Position numbers and translations under genes: made by a program. Below are positions 1 to 9,267 of a stretch of 64,000 nt of DNA, piece after piece. Under the pieces are notes generated by a model. It had not been told where the DNA came from and did not search any database. It saw only the letters and a list, made by a program, of their open reading frames with translations. This stretch comes from Massilia sp. R2A-15 (GTDB taxonomy: Bacteria > Pseudomonadota > Gammaproteobacteria > Burkholderiales > Burkholderiaceae_D), in contig NZ_CP131935.1 in NCBI RefSeq assembly GCF_030704305.1, positions 992,001 through 1,056,000 on the forward strand. The letters are read 5' to 3'. Every line of letters starts with the position of its first letter. The stretch's first letter is position 1.

Positions 1-331
1 CGCGCACGGCTTCGAGAAGGCCGATTCGGACCATTTCGCCGCCTTGCTGTACGGCGCGATCAAGGATTCGGTGTCGCTGCGCGAAGCGCTGGCGCCGCTG
101 ATCGACCGCGGCGTGTCCGAGCTGTCGCCGATCGAGCACGGCGTGCTGCTGATCGGCGCCTACGAGCTGAAGAACAACCTGGAGATTCCGTACCGCGTCG
201 TGATCAACGAGGCGGTCGAGCTGACCAAGTCGTTCGGCGGCATCGACGGGCACAAGTATGTCAATGGCGTGCTCGACAAGCTGGCGCCGAAGTTCCGCGC
301 CGATGAAGTGGCGGCCGATACGCGCCGTTGA
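1..331 (+). CDS. nusB: Transcription antitermination protein NusB (C-terminal part, 5' end outside window)
   Basis: The reading frame is open from base 2 to a TGA at 329-331, giving the last ~109 residues. The segment [13 protein letters not shown], the helix [15 protein letters not shown] and the ending [13 protein letters not shown]...[11 protein letters not shown] are the classic helical C-terminal half of NusB, which binds BoxA RNA with NusE/S10 in rRNA antitermination complexes. The [11 protein letters not shown] segment is the family's most conserved tail. The gene is followed by two back-to-back terminators. Only the start is missing because of the window edge. Confidence 0.93.
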   Translation, partial: AHGFEKADSDHFAALLYGAIKDSVSLREALAPLIDRGVSELSPIEHGVLLIGAYELKNNLEIPYRVVINEAVELTKSFGGIDGHKYVNGVLDKLAPKFRADEVAADTRR

Positions 332-395
332 TTTGACAGTGACACCTGGGTCTGCCCCGCGGGACTCGGCGTCCCCGTCAGACCCCGACACCGAA

Positions 396-426
396 AGCCA
401 CCGCAGCGATGCCGGTGGTTTTTTTA
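396..426. terminator. Rho-independent terminator 1 after nusB
   Basis: Stem CCACCG/CGGTGG with a 9-nt loop is followed by a run of seven T, directly downstream of nusB. Confidence 0.75.
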
Positions 427-440
427 CGACCCCAACAACG

Positions 441-475
441 AAAAAGCCACCGCGGAAATGCCGGTGGCTTTTTTA
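441..475. terminator. Bidirectional terminator 2 between nusB and the transglycosylase gene
   Basis: An A-tract (441-445) precedes stem AGCCACCG/CGGTGGCT, followed by a T-tract. It can act on both the rightward nusB transcript and the leftward transglycosylase transcript. It is nearly identical to the preceding terminator, so it looks like a tandem duplication. Confidence 0.75.
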
Positions 476-480
476 GTATC

Positions 481-507
481 GGGGTCTGGTCCTGCGGACC
501 TGACCCC
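481..507. repeat. Family I intergenic palindrome (27 bp)
   Basis: Arms GGGGTC/GACCCC and GGTCC/GGACC are separated by a T-T mismatch and closed by a TGC loop. Same family as the copies at 3434, 18687, 35830, 35914, 42803, 42884, 42978, 44663, 58145 and 58254. It lies at the 3' end of the leftward transglycosylase gene. Confidence 0.9.
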
Positions 508-516
508 ATTTTCAGC

Positions 517-1413
517 TTACAGCCCGGCGATTGCCTCGGCAGGATGGACCACGTCGTCAGCCTTCTTCTCGGCCTTGGCGACCTGCTGCGCCGGCGCTGC
601 CGGGGTCACGGTCGGCACGTTCTTGCCGGTCGCAACCTGCTTCAGGCGGCGATATTCCGCCAGCACCTTCGAGCCGTAGCCCGAGTCGGTCTCGAACGCT
701 GCCGCACCGACGTAGGTCTTCAGGCCGGCTTCCACCGAGCCGCCGCGCTGCACGTAATCCTTGAGGATCAGCGCGCCGACACGGATGTTGGCCACCGGAT
801 TGAGCGCTGCCTGCACGCCGCCCATCTGCTGGAACTTGTCATGGTGGACCTTGGACATCACCTGCATCAGGCCCTGCGCGCCGACCGGGCTTTCGGCGAA
901 CGGGTTCAGGCCCGATTCGATCGCCATCACCGCCAGGATCAGCAGCGGGTCGAGCTTGATGTCGTGCGCCGTCATGTAGGCGGTCGACACCAGCATGTTG
1001 GCGGCGTCGCCGGCAACACGGTAGCGCTTCGACAGCCAGGAGGTGACGAACTTCTGCTGCTTCTGGTTGCCCAGCATGGCCTTTTCTTCGGCGCTGACAA
1101 CTGCAGGCGCTTCTTTCGCAGGAGCCGGCGCCGGATGCGATTCCATCAGGGTTGCCAGCGCGGGCGCGGGTGCGGCGGCCACAGGCGCCACGACCGCAGC
1201 CGGTGCGATGAACTGGGAAACCTGTTTCGCGACGTCCGGGCGGGCATACAGCACGGCGGCGATGGTGACTGCGGACAGACCAAATACGGTCAGGGTGTGC
1301 TGCGCGGTGGTGGCAAGGCCACGTGCCGTTTTCGTTACGGAAGCCCACGTAACTGGCTGGCTGGCCATGGTTTGGGCGAGCTTTGCTGTCGCCCCGTTGA
1401 AACGATTACTCAT
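517..1413 (-). CDS. Membrane-anchored lytic transglycosylase (SLT domain)
   Basis: Starting at the ATG at 1413 (MSNRFNGATAKLAQ), which has an AAGGGGAA ribosome site just upstream, this gives 298 residues; an upstream in-frame start at 1467 has no such support. One hydrophobic segment (about residues 40-57) is followed by an Ala/Pro-rich linker and then a soluble-transglycosylase fold. The fold has the catalytic-Glu motif AVMAIESGLNPFAESPVG, then AQGLMQVM and NPVANIRVGALIL. It would cleave peptidoglycan glycan strands in the periplasm while anchored to the inner membrane. The C-terminal ~50 residues are low-complexity Ala/Lys. It is monocistronic and converges on nusB across two terminators. 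Confidence 0.88.
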   Translation of the reverse strand: MSNRFNGATAKLAQTMASQPVTWASVTKTARGLATTAQHTLTVFGLSAVTIAAVLYARPDVAKQVSQFIAPAAVVAPVAAAPAPALATLMESHPAPAPAKEAPAVVSAEEKAMLGNQKQQKFVTSWLSKRYRVAGDAANMLVSTAYMTAHDIKLDPLLILAVMAIESGLNPFAESPVGAQGLMQVMSKVHHDKFQQMGGVQAALNPVANIRVGALILKDYVQRGGSVEAGLKTYVGAAAFETDSGYGSKVLAEYRRLKQVATGKNVPTVTPAAPAQQVAKAEKKADDVVHPAEAIAGL

Positions 1414-1881
1414 CGAATTCCCCTTTGTCGCGGAAAATGCTGTCCCCACGGCGCTCACAGCGCACATCGGACCTCAAATGCCGTGCATCAGAAATATCGT
1501 CTATCGCCGCTGCTGCGTACGATCAAACGCCGTCATTGCTTGCTTCAGCTGGTCGTTCCCTGTGGTATTGAACCAGTGGCTAAACAACTTTTTTCGGGGG
1601 ATAAGGCAGACGCCTTTTGAAAACACTCCTTAAAAATGTCATTGGGGCCCCGACCCCGTGAATGTATGAGACAGGCTAGAATCACGTCATTGGACGCAGC
1701 TATCTCATCAAGTGAACAAATTGTAGAAGCTCGCATATATCAAGTCAATACTAGCACGAACGGCTCTTATTACTTTTAGATATAGCTTTTTATGCGGCAT
1801 TGCAGCAAATCCCTGTTAAATCAACCACTTGGGATGGCATATTCAACAACTCTGTCCTCAACAATAAAAAATTAAAAACCG
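1414..1881. other. Intergenic region between divergent transglycosylase and ubiD genes
   Basis: About 470 bases that become AT-rich towards ubiD, with several A/T tracts around 1740-1880. No supported reading frame, RNA gene or repeat was seen. It presumably carries the two divergent promoters, but I cannot assign confident boxes. Confidence 0.5.
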
Positions 1882-3366
1882 ATGAACTATTCAGATTTGC
1901 GTGATTTTATTTCCCAATTGCAAAAAATGGGCGAATTAAAGCACGTTTCCATGCCAGTTTCGCCACATTTGGAGATGACCGAAGTGTGCGACCGCGTGTT
2001 GCGCGCCGGCGGCCCGGCCTTGTTGTTCGAGCATCCCACCGGTTACGACATGCCGGTGCTGGGCAACCTGTTCGGCACGCCGCGCCGGGTGGCGCTGGGC
2101 ATGGGGGCGTCGGACGTGAGCGAACTGCGCAAGATCGGCCACGTGCTGGCGCGCCTGAAGGAGCCGGAGCCGCCCAAGGGCTTCAAGGACCTGATGGGGC
2201 TGGGCTCGCTGGTCAAGGCGGTGTGGGACATGTCGCCCAAGGAGGTGAAGGGCGCGCCTTGCCAGGACATCGTGTGGGAGGGCGCCGACGTCGACCTGGC
2301 GAAGCTGCCGATCCAGCACTGCTGGCCGGGCGACGCCGCGCCGCTGATCACCTGGGGTCTGGTGATCACCAAGGGGCCCAACAAGAAGCGCCAGAACTTG
2401 GGCATCTACCGTCAGCAGGTGATCGGGCCGAACAAGGTGATCATGCGCTGGCTGGCGCACCGCGGCGGGGCGCTCGACTTCCGCGAGCATGCGATCGCCA
2501 CCAAGGGGGCGCCGTATCCGGTGGCCGTCGCCCTGGGCGCCGACCCGGCCACTATATTAGGAGCGGTCACGCCGGTGCCCGACAGTCTGTCTGAGTACCA
2601 GTTCGCCGGCCTGCTGCGTGGGCAGCGCACGGTGCTGACCAAGGCCCTGGGCAGCGAGCTGCGGGTGCCGGCCTCGGCCGAGATTGTGCTGGAAGGGCAT
2701 ATCCTGGCCGACCCGAACCATCCGTCCGGCTACGAGCACGCGATGGAAGGGCCGTTCGGCGACCATACCGGCTATTACAACGAGCAGGACAGCTTCCCGG
2801 TGTTCACCATCGAGCGCATCACGATGCGGCGCGACCCGATCTATCACTCCACGTATACAGGCAAGCCCCCCGACGAGCCGGCGGTACTGGGCGTGGCGCT
2901 CAACGAAGTGTTCATCCCGCTGCTGCAGAAGCAGTTCAGCGAGATCACCGATTTCTACCTGCCGCCGGAAGGGTGCAGCTACCGGATGGCGGTGGTGCAG
3001 ATGAAGAAGCAGTACGCCGGCCACGCCAAGCGTGTGATGTTCGGGGTGTGGAGCTTCCTGCGCCAGTTCATGTATACCAAGTTCATCGTGGTGGTTGACG
3101 AGGACGTGAATATCCGCGACTGGAAAGAGGTGATCTGGGCGATCACGACGCGGGTCGATCCGATCCGCGACACCACGCTGGTGGACAACACGCCGATCGA
3201 TTATCTGGACTTCGCCTCGCCGGTGAGCGGGTTGGGCAGCAAGATGGGCATCGACGCGACCAACAAGTGGCCGGGCGAGACCAACCGGGAGTGGGGCACC
3301 ACAATCGAGATGACGCCGGAGGTGAAGGCGCGCATCGATAACATCTGGCAGGAACTGGGCATCTGA
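1882..3366 (+). CDS. ubiD: 4-hydroxy-3-polyprenylbenzoate decarboxylase UbiD
   Basis: 494 residues, the usual length for UbiD. It decarboxylates the polyprenyl-hydroxybenzoate intermediate of ubiquinone biosynthesis using prenylated FMN supplied by UbiX. It begins [20 protein letters not shown] as in the E. coli enzyme. Family blocks visible include [14 protein letters not shown], the metal/prFMN-binding [33 protein letters not shown], and [16 protein letters not shown] near the C-terminus. The ATG lacks an obvious Shine-Dalgarno; the upstream is A-rich (AATAAAAAATTAAAAACCG). It is monocistronic, with a family I palindrome downstream and the 4.5S RNA gene after that. Confidence 0.97.
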   Translation: MNYSDLRDFISQLQKMGELKHVSMPVSPHLEMTEVCDRVLRAGGPALLFEHPTGYDMPVLGNLFGTPRRVALGMGASDVSELRKIGHVLARLKEPEPPKGFKDLMGLGSLVKAVWDMSPKEVKGAPCQDIVWEGADVDLAKLPIQHCWPGDAAPLITWGLVITKGPNKKRQNLGIYRQQVIGPNKVIMRWLAHRGGALDFREHAIATKGAPYPVAVALGADPATILGAVTPVPDSLSEYQFAGLLRGQRTVLTKALGSELRVPASAEIVLEGHILADPNHPSGYEHAMEGPFGDHTGYYNEQDSFPVFTIERITMRRDPIYHSTYTGKPPDEPAVLGVALNEVFIPLLQKQFSEITDFYLPPEGCSYRMAVVQMKKQYAGHAKRVMFGVWSFLRQFMYTKFIVVVDEDVNIRDWKEVIWAITTRVDPIRDTTLVDNTPIDYLDFASPVSGLGSKMGIDATNKWPGETNREWGTTIEMTPEVKARIDNIWQELGI

Positions 3367-3433
3367 AAATGGGGGCCAGGCGTCCCCGTCGCTCCGCCGG
3401 ACCAGACCCCCGCTTCGTGACACGCCGCTGCAC

Positions 3434-3460
3434 GGGGTCTGGTCCTGCGGACCTGACCCC
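3434..3460. repeat. Family I intergenic palindrome
   Basis: Exact 27-bp copy of the element at 481, same orientation, between ubiD and the 4.5S RNA gene. A decayed half-copy (GGACCAGACCCC) lies just upstream at about 3399-3410. Confidence 0.9.
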
Positions 3461-3507
3461 ATCTTGATTGGTGCCAGTCGAGTTTCCCCCAAACGCGGCG
3501 GGTCGGT

Positions 3508-3513
3508 TATAAT
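3508..3513 (+). promoter_or_regulatory. -10 box of the 4.5S RNA promoter
   Basis: Perfect TATAAT ending 7 nt before the predicted RNA 5' end. The -35 region is not well conserved. Confidence 0.6.
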
Positions 3514-3519
3514 GCAGTC

Positions 3520-3617
3520 TGGCGGGCCCCTGCGCATCGTGGCATGGCTAACCTGGTCAGGTCGGGAACGAAGCAGCCACGGCTATTAACCATGAGTGCC
3601 GCAGATCAGGCTCGCCT
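3520..3617 (+). ncRNA. ffs: Signal recognition particle 4.5S RNA
   Basis: The universally conserved SRP domain IV apical region is present (GGTCAGGTCGGGAACGAAGC, with AGCAGCC closing), including the GGAA-type tetraloop side and the asymmetric internal loop. The ends pair: GGCGGGC at 3521 with GCTCGCC at 3610-3616. The ~100-nt size fits the small bacterial form. It forms the SRP with Ffh for co-translational membrane targeting. Position immediately upstream of dnaX is common in betaproteobacteria. Confidence 0.93.
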
Positions 3618-3726
3618 CCTTCGTTTTATCTCCCGCTGCACCCCCATTCCCTTACCGTCTTGCTACAATTGCTGCCCTCGCAGCATGATTCTTCGCTGCG
3701 CCCGCTATCTACGGTAAAATCCCAGC

Positions 3727-5856
3727 ATGTCCTATCAAGTACTCGCCCGCAAATACCGTCCCCGCAACTTTGAAACGCTGGTTGGCCAGGAGCACGTCGT
3801 GCGCGCCTTGTCGCACGCGCTGCAAACCGGCCGCCTTCACCACGCGTATCTGTTTACCGGCACGCGCGGCGTCGGCAAGACCACGCTGTCGCGGATCCTG
3901 GCCAAGTCGCTCAACTGCACCGGCCCGGACGGCAATGGCGGCATCACCGCCACCCCCTGCGGCGTGTGCGACGCCTGCACCGCGATCGACGCCGGCCGCT
4001 TCGTCGACTATATAGAGATGGACGCGGCGTCGAACCGCGGCGTCGACGAGATGGCTCAGCTGCTGGAGCAGGCGGTGTACGCCCCATCGAACGCGCGCTT
4101 CAAGGTCTATATGATCGACGAGGTGCACATGCTGACCAACCACGCCTTCAACTCGATGCTGAAGACGCTGGAGGAACCGCCCGAGCACGTCAAGTTCATC
4201 CTGGCGACCACCGACCCGCAAAAGATTCCCGTGACCGTGCTGTCGCGCTGCCTGCAGTTCAACCTCAAGCAGATGCCGCCCGGCCATATCATCAGCCACC
4301 TCGACAATATCCTCGGCCAGGAAGACATCACCTTCGACCAGCCGGCGCTGCGCCTGCTGGCGCAGGGCGCCCACGGTTCGATGCGCGACGCGCTGTCGCT
4401 GACCGACCAGGCGATCGCGTATGCCGCCGGCCAGGTGACACTCGAAGCGGTGCAGGGCATGCTCGGCGCGCTCGACCAGTCCTACCTGGTGCGCCTGCTC
4501 GACGCGCTGCTGGCGCAGGACGGCGCCGACCTGATGGCGGTGGCCGACGAGATGGCCAGCCGCAGCCTGTCGTACAACGGCGCGCTGCAGGACCTGGGCA
4601 CCTTGCTGCACCGGATCGCGCTGGCGCAGTCGGTGCCGGGCGCGGTGCCGCAGGACCTGCCGGAACTGGCCGACATCGTGCGCCTGGCCGCCGCCTTCGA
4701 TCCGCAGGAAGTGCAGCTGTTCTACCAGATCGCCGTGCACGGCCGCAACGAGATCGGCCTGGCGCCGGACGAGTACGCCGGCTTCACCATGACCCTGTTG
4801 CGTATGCTCGCGTTCCGCCCCGGCAAGGGCGGGGACGAGGGCGTGGCGCCAGCCGGCCCGGCAGCGGCCCGCGCCGCGGCGGCGCCCGCGCGTCCGGCCG
4901 CGACCGCGGCGCGCGCCGCCAGCGTGGCGGTGGCAAGCCATGCCGCGGTGACGCCGCCGCCGGCAGCACCGGTTCAGCAAGCGCGTCCGCCGGCACCGCC
5001 GGCACCGCCGGCGCCAGCCGCTCCGGCCGCGCCGGCACCGGCGATGAATTCGGCGCGCGCGGCAATCAACGCCGCGCTGGAAGCGGCGCGCGCGGCCAGC
5101 GGCGGACGCGCCGGCGCGGCCAAGCGGCCGACCGCGATGTCGAACCAGGCCGCTGCGGCAGCACAGCCAGCGCCCGCCGCGCCTGAACCAGCGCCTGCTC
5201 CGCCAGCCCCCGCCGCCGCACCGTCGACGCCGCCGCCATGGGACCAGCCGCAGGCGAAAGCCGTCGCGCCGGCCGTGCAGGCCGTTAAGCAGGAACCAGA
5301 GGATGACGACGGCCCGCCATCGTGGGTCACCGAATTTTCCGACGACACCGCAGTCGCCCAGCACGCGCCCGCAGCTGCCGCAGCGCCCGCCGCGGCGCCC
5401 GTCGCCACGCGCGTTCGCGTCCCCGCGCCGCCCTACGTGATCACGCCGGTCCCCGAAATCGAATGGGACGGCAACTGGCCGGCGCTGGCCGCGACCTTGC
5501 CGCTGCGCGGCGTCGCCCAGCAACTGGCGATGCAGACCGAGCTGGTCGAGTGCAGCAGCGACGGCCACCAGAGCACGTTCCGCCTGCGCGCGCCGATCGA
5601 CACGCTGCGCGCCAGCGGCAACACCGAAAAACTGTCGGCCGCGCTGCAGGACCGCTTCCCGCACACCCGCGTCGCCGTCGAGATCGACGTCGGCCAGGTC
5701 TGGTACACGGCCAGCGTCGAGTTGCAAGCCTACCGCGAGAAGTGTCTGGTCGAGGCCGAGCAGACCGTCGCCGCCGATCCGTGGGTGCAGGAGATGGCGC
5801 GCCAGCTGGGCGCCTTCGTCGTGCCCGGCTCGGTACGCCCGCCCGCGTTGAACTGA
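3727..5856 (+). CDS. dnaX: DNA polymerase III subunits gamma and tau
   Basis: 709 residues. The N-terminal AAA+ clamp-loader module begins MSYQVLARKYRPRNFETLVG. It has the Walker A GTRGVGKTT (about residue 45), a four-Cys zinc module (C-x-GVCDACTAI region), the DEVH-type Walker B (MIDEVHML) and sensor 1 (ILATTDPQKIP). Domain III is followed by a long Ala/Pro-rich linker (about residues 370-560), then the tau C-terminal domain that contacts DnaB helicase and the polymerase alpha subunit. Tau organises the replisome and loads the beta clamp. A gamma-producing frameshift site was not evident by eye. It is followed by ybaB and recR, the standard cluster. Confidence 0.97.
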   Translation: MSYQVLARKYRPRNFETLVGQEHVVRALSHALQTGRLHHAYLFTGTRGVGKTTLSRILAKSLNCTGPDGNGGITATPCGVCDACTAIDAGRFVDYIEMDAASNRGVDEMAQLLEQAVYAPSNARFKVYMIDEVHMLTNHAFNSMLKTLEEPPEHVKFILATTDPQKIPVTVLSRCLQFNLKQMPPGHIISHLDNILGQEDITFDQPALRLLAQGAHGSMRDALSLTDQAIAYAAGQVTLEAVQGMLGALDQSYLVRLLDALLAQDGADLMAVADEMASRSLSYNGALQDLGTLLHRIALAQSVPGAVPQDLPELADIVRLAAAFDPQEVQLFYQIAVHGRNEIGLAPDEYAGFTMTLLRMLAFRPGKGGDEGVAPAGPAAARAAAAPARPAATAARAASVAVASHAAVTPPPAAPVQQARPPAPPAPPAPAAPAAPAPAMNSARAAINAALEAARAASGGRAGAAKRPTAMSNQAAAAAQPAPAAPEPAPAPPAPAAAPSTPPPWDQPQAKAVAPAVQAVKQEPEDDDGPPSWVTEFSDDTAVAQHAPAAAAAPAAAPVATRVRVPAPPYVITPVPEIEWDGNWPALAATLPLRGVAQQLAMQTELVECSSDGHQSTFRLRAPIDTLRASGNTEKLSAALQDRFPHTRVAVEIDVGQVWYTASVELQAYREKCLVEAEQTVAADPWVQEMARQLGAFVVPGSVRPPALN

Positions 5857-5899
5857 TTTCCCCTTTCATTGAACAATTAGATTTTCGGAGAAGACCACC

Positions 5900-6226
5900 A
5901 TGATGAAGAACCAGCTCGCAGGCTTGATGAAGCAGGCCCAGGCCATGCAGGACAATATGAAAAAGGCGCAGGAAGCGCTGGCGCTGGTCGAAGTGGAAGG
6001 CCAGTCGGGCGCCGGCATGGTCAAAGTCGTGATGACCTGCAAGAACGACGTCAAGCGCGTGACGATCGACCCGTCGCTGCTGGCCGACGACAAGGACATG
6101 CTCGAAGACCTGGTCGCCGCCGCGTTCAACGATGCGGTGCGCAAGGCAGAAGCGACCTCGGCCGAAAAGATGAGCGGCCTGACCGCCGGCATGGCGCTGC
6201 CGCCAGGCTTCAAGATGCCGTTCTGA
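5900..6226 (+). CDS. ybaB: YbaB/EbfC family nucleoid-associated protein
   Basis: 108 residues, typical for the family. It opens [20 protein letters not shown] and has the [28 protein letters not shown] core and the ending [17 protein letters not shown] (Met/Gly/Pro-rich tail). YbaB dimers bind DNA and are co-encoded with dnaX and recR in most proteobacteria. Start ATG at 5900 is preceded by CGGAGAAG. It lies 43 bases after dnaX and directly before the YciI-like gene. Confidence 0.95.
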   Translation: MMKNQLAGLMKQAQAMQDNMKKAQEALALVEVEGQSGAGMVKVVMTCKNDVKRVTIDPSLLADDKDMLEDLVAAAFNDAVRKAEATSAEKMSGLTAGMALPPGFKMPF

Positions 6227-6227
6227 G

Positions 6228-6518
6228 ATGTTCATCATTTCGCTCAGCTACGTGGCGCCGCTCGATCAGGTTGACACCCACCTGGCGGCGCACCGCGCGT
6301 TCCTGCGCGAGCACTACGACAAGGGCGTGCTGCTGATGTCGGGACGCAAGGTGCCGCGCGACGGCGGCATCCTGATCGCCGACGCCGCCAGCCGCGCCGA
6401 GGTCGAGGCGCTGGTGCGGCGCGATCCGTTTCACGTCGCCGGCGTGGCCCGTTACGACATCACCGAGTTCGTGCCGAGCATGACCAGCGATGCGCTGGCC
6501 GCCTTGCGCCGGGACTGA
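6228..6518 (+). CDS. YciI family protein
   Basis: 96 residues of the small dimeric YciI ferredoxin-like fold. It shows the N-terminal [19 protein letters not shown], the [20 protein letters not shown] block with the family's conserved His, and a C-terminal [20 protein letters not shown] strand. YciI proteins have a putative His-Asp active site of unknown substrate. It starts one base after the ybaB stop and ends two bases before recR, so it is an operon member inserted between ybaB and recR. Confidence 0.88.
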   Translation: MFIISLSYVAPLDQVDTHLAAHRAFLREHYDKGVLLMSGRKVPRDGGILIADAASRAEVEALVRRDPFHVAGVARYDITEFVPSMTSDALAALRRD

Positions 6519-6520
6519 TC

Positions 6521-7111
6521 ATGGCCAAGTCGCTCGATTTTCTGACCGAAGCCCTGCGCCGGCTGCCCGGCGTCGGTCCGAAGTCGGCGCAGCGCATGGC
6601 GTTTCACCTGCTGCAGCACGACCGCGAAGGCGCCGCGATGCTGTCGCGCGCGCTATACCAGGCGGTCGACACGGTGCACCACTGCGCGCTGTGCAATACG
6701 TTTTCCGAGACCGAGGTGTGCGAGCTGTGCCAGGACGACACGCGCGACCGCAGCTTGCTGTGCGTAGTGGAAACGCCGGCCGACCAGATCATGATCGAGC
6801 AGACCCTGACCTACAAGGGGCTGTACTTCGTGCTGATGGGCAGGCTGTCGCCGCTGGACGGCATCGGGCCGAAAGATATTCACCTTGAAAAGCTGATCGG
6901 ACGCGCGGCCGATGGCGTCGTCACCGAAGTGGTGCTAGCCACCAACTTCACCAACGAGGGCGAGGCGACCGCGCATTACATCAGCGAGATGCTCAAGGCG
7001 CGCGGCTTGCGCGTGTCGCGCCTGGCGCGCGGCGTGCCGGTGGGCGGCGAGCTCGAATACGTCGATGCGGGCACCATCGCCCGCGCCATGCTCGACCGGC
7101 GCGCTACGTAG
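6521..7111 (+). CDS. recR: Recombination mediator protein RecR
   Basis: 196 residues. It has an N-terminal helix-hairpin-helix ([20 protein letters not shown]), a four-Cys zinc finger ([19 protein letters not shown]), then a Toprim domain ([22 protein letters not shown]) and a C-terminal Walker-B-like segment. With RecO it loads RecA on SSB-coated gaps. It is the last gene of dnaX-ybaB-yciI-recR; the stop is followed within 5 bases by a family II cruciform element that could serve as an operon end. Confidence 0.97.
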   Translation: MAKSLDFLTEALRRLPGVGPKSAQRMAFHLLQHDREGAAMLSRALYQAVDTVHHCALCNTFSETEVCELCQDDTRDRSLLCVVETPADQIMIEQTLTYKGLYFVLMGRLSPLDGIGPKDIHLEKLIGRAADGVVTEVVLATNFTNEGEATAHYISEMLKARGLRVSRLARGVPVGGELEYVDAGTIARAMLDRRAT

Positions 7112-7115
7112 GTTT

Positions 7116-7203
7116 GTCGTACCAGCGGAGGCTGGTACCCATGCTGAGCGTGCGAGATGGCAAAACGTACTCAGTATAGGCACCTGCCTTCGCAGGTGCG
7201 ACA
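7116..7203. repeat. Family II three-armed cruciform element, copy A
   Basis: Outer GTCG/CGAC ends enclose arm 1 (ACCAGC/GCTGGT), a central arm whose base is ATGCTGAG/CTCAGTAT, and arm 3 (CACCTGC/GCAGGTG). Related copies are at 48667 and 52323, with different arm sequences that keep pairing. It sits directly after recR. Confidence 0.85.
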
Positions 7204-7319
7204 GCAGAATATTTCCGTCCAATCGGCGTAAAATCACCCTGTTAGTATCCGTTTGAGTGTGCGCAATCGCTGGCGGCGGCGCGCTGCTATTGTTGGGCTC
7301 ACCCAGGGGGCCTACCAGC

Positions 7320-8453
7320 ATGCATCTCGTCGATATCACGATGTTCTACGCCCCCGAGGGTGGCGGCGTCAACACCTACCTGAACGCCAAATCGCGCTGG
7401 CTGGCCAGTCGCAGCCGCATCCATCACACCATCGTCAGCCCGAGCGTGCGCAGCGGCGATACGCTGCCGGCCCTGGTCTCGATCCCGTCCATGCAGGTTC
7501 CCGGCTTGAACGGCTATCGCATGCCGCGCTCGATCGGCGGCGCCGCGCGCATCCTGGCCGCGCTGCGGCCGGACCTGGTCGAGGCGGGCGACGCCGGCCC
7601 CTGCGCGTGGGCCGCATTGCGCGCCAAGGACCAGCTCGGCATTCCCGCCGTGGCGTTCTACCATTCCGACTTGCAGCGTCTGTTGGCGAACCGGTTTGGC
7701 CCGCTCGTGCTGCCTGGCGCGCGCCGCTACCTGGCCCAGCTGTACCGCCGCTTCGACATGGTGATGGCGCCGAGCCGGCTGATGGTGCAGCAGCTCGGCC
7801 AGCTGGGCATCGCCGATGCGGTGCACCAGCCGCTGGGCATCGATACCGGCGTGTTCAGCCCGCAGCGGCGCATCTCGACCTTGCGCCAGCACCTGCGGCT
7901 GGCGCCCGGCGCGCGCCTGCTGGTGTACGCAGGCCGCTTCACGCCCGAAAAGAAACTCGCGGTGTTGATCGAGGCGGTGCGCAAGCTGGGGCCGCCTTAC
8001 CACCTGGTCCTGGTCGGCGGCGGCGCCACGCTGCCGGCCTTTCCGCAGCTCACCTGCATCCCGTTCCGGCGCGACCAGCGCGTGCTGGCGCGCCTGCTGG
8101 CCAGCTGCGACGTGCTGGTCCATCCGGGCGACTGCGAAACCTTCGGCCTGATCGCGCTCGAGGCGATGGCCTGCGGCCTGCCCGTGGTGGCCACCGGCGG
8201 CGGCGTGGCCGAACTGGTGGACGAGCATACCGGGCTGGTGGTGCGGCCGGACAGCGTCGACAGCCTGGCCGAGGGCATCGCCGCGATCTTCCGCCAGGAC
8301 CTGGCGGCGCTGGGCGCGAACGCGCGCCGCAAGGCCAGCGAGCTGTACGACTGGAACCTGATCATGCCGCAATTGCTGAACCGCTATGCCGGACTGCTGG
8401 CCAGCGGCCAGCGCGCGGCCTTCGACGCCGAGCGTGTCTGTGCCACCGACTGA
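7320..8453 (+). CDS. Glycosyltransferase family 4 (GT-B) protein
   Basis: 377 residues from the ATG at 7320 (MHLVDITMFYAPEGGGVNTY); an upstream in-frame GTG at 7257 would add a segment unlike the family. Typical GT4 features are the N-terminal GGVNTYL motif, a linker with VMAPSRLMVQQL, then the C-terminal donor domain RLLVYAGRFTPEKKLAVLIEA. The E-x7-E nucleotide-sugar motif CETFGLIALEAMACGLPVVA comes next. It probably transfers a hexose to a lipid or polysaccharide. Its stop overlaps the downstream deacetylase-like gene, so the two are likely co-transcribed and act on the same glycan. Substrate unknown. Confidence 0.85.
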   Translation: MHLVDITMFYAPEGGGVNTYLNAKSRWLASRSRIHHTIVSPSVRSGDTLPALVSIPSMQVPGLNGYRMPRSIGGAARILAALRPDLVEAGDAGPCAWAALRAKDQLGIPAVAFYHSDLQRLLANRFGPLVLPGARRYLAQLYRRFDMVMAPSRLMVQQLGQLGIADAVHQPLGIDTGVFSPQRRISTLRQHLRLAPGARLLVYAGRFTPEKKLAVLIEAVRKLGPPYHLVLVGGGATLPAFPQLTCIPFRRDQRVLARLLASCDVLVHPGDCETFGLIALEAMACGLPVVATGGGVAELVDEHTGLVVRPDSVDSLAEGIAAIFRQDLAALGANARRKASELYDWNLIMPQLLNRYAGLLASGQRAAFDAERVCATD

Positions 8454-9267
8454 GCCCAGGGCGCTGTGCGTCTCGATCCACGACGTCGCGCCCGAGACGT
8501 GGCCGGACTGCGCCTGCCTGCAGCGCGCGATCGAGGCGGTGGCCGACATTCCGCTGACCTGGCTGGTGGTGCCGCGCTACCACGGCAGCGCGGTCGCCGC
8601 CCCGGCGATGGAGCGCACGCTCGACGCCATGCTGGCGCAGGGGCACGAACTGGCGCTGCACGGCTACACACATCTCGACAGCGCGGCGCCCGGCGGCGGC
8701 TGGCGCGGCCGCTTCCTGCGCAATGTGTACACCACCGGCGAGGGCGAGTTCGCCGCCATCGACGCGGCCGAGGCGCGCCAGCGCATCGCGCTCGGGCTGG
8801 CCTGGTTCTCCGAGCGCGGCTGGCCGGCGCACGGCTTCGTGCCGCCGGCGTGGCTGCTGAGCGGCGGCGCGTGGAACGCGGTGCGCGAGGCCGGCTTCGA
8901 CTACACCACCACCTTCACGCGCTTCCATCTGCTCAAGGCCGGCGCATCGCTGTGGTCGCCCTCGCTGGTCTATACGGCGCGCAACACGGCGGGGCGGCTG
9001 GTCTCGCCGCGCATGGCCGATGCGCTGGCGGCCTGGCTGGCGGCGGCGCCGCTGGTGCGCCTGAGCCTGCATCCGGCCGACGCGCGCCACCCGGCGCTGG
9101 TGCGCCATGCGCAGCGGCTGGTGGCGCGCTTGCTGGCCGACCGGCAGCCGCTCACCAAGGCCGGCTTCGCCGCCGCGTTCGGCGCTACGGTCCCCATACG
9201 CCGCCGCCTCCCCAGTGCGACCGACCCCAGCCTCCATAAAAGCGGGTGGAGTAACCAGAGCGAATGA
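8434..9267 (+). CDS. Polysaccharide deacetylase-like (DUF2334) protein
   Basis: About 277 residues from a GTG at 8434 (another GTG at 8440), overlapping the glycosyltransferase stop. It shows the deacetylase-type SIHDVAPETW near the N-terminus, ELALHGYTH (metal-binding His pair), and FVPPAWLLSGGAWNAVREAGFDYTTTF, all of the DUF2334/NodB-like barrel. It would remove acyl groups from a sugar, plausibly the product of the preceding glycosyltransferase. The last ~27 codons run antisense through the 3' end of the convergent lipoprotein gene and have basic low-complexity sequence, so the natural stop may have been lost. Confidence 0.75.
   Translation: MSVPPTEPRALCVSIHDVAPETWPDCACLQRAIEAVADIPLTWLVVPRYHGSAVAAPAMERTLDAMLAQGHELALHGYTHLDSAAPGGGWRGRFLRNVYTTGEGEFAAIDAAEARQRIALGLAWFSERGWPAHGFVPPAWLLSGGAWNAVREAGFDYTTTFTRFHLLKAGASLWSPSLVYTARNTAGRLVSPRMADALAAWLAAAPLVRLSLHPADARHPALVRHAQRLVARLLADRQPLTKAGFAAAFGATVPIRRRLPSATDPSLHKSGWSNQSE

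Noticed and set aside
3368..3412. Extra family I copy after ubiD
   Set aside because: Only a half-element (GGACCAGACCCC) with a degraded left arm; mentioned under the neighbouring copy but not counted as a full copy.
3709..5727. 672-codon minus-strand frame opposite dnaX
   Set aside because: Arg/Gly-rich translation with no domain; it is the antisense of a well-supported dnaX, a common effect of high GC.
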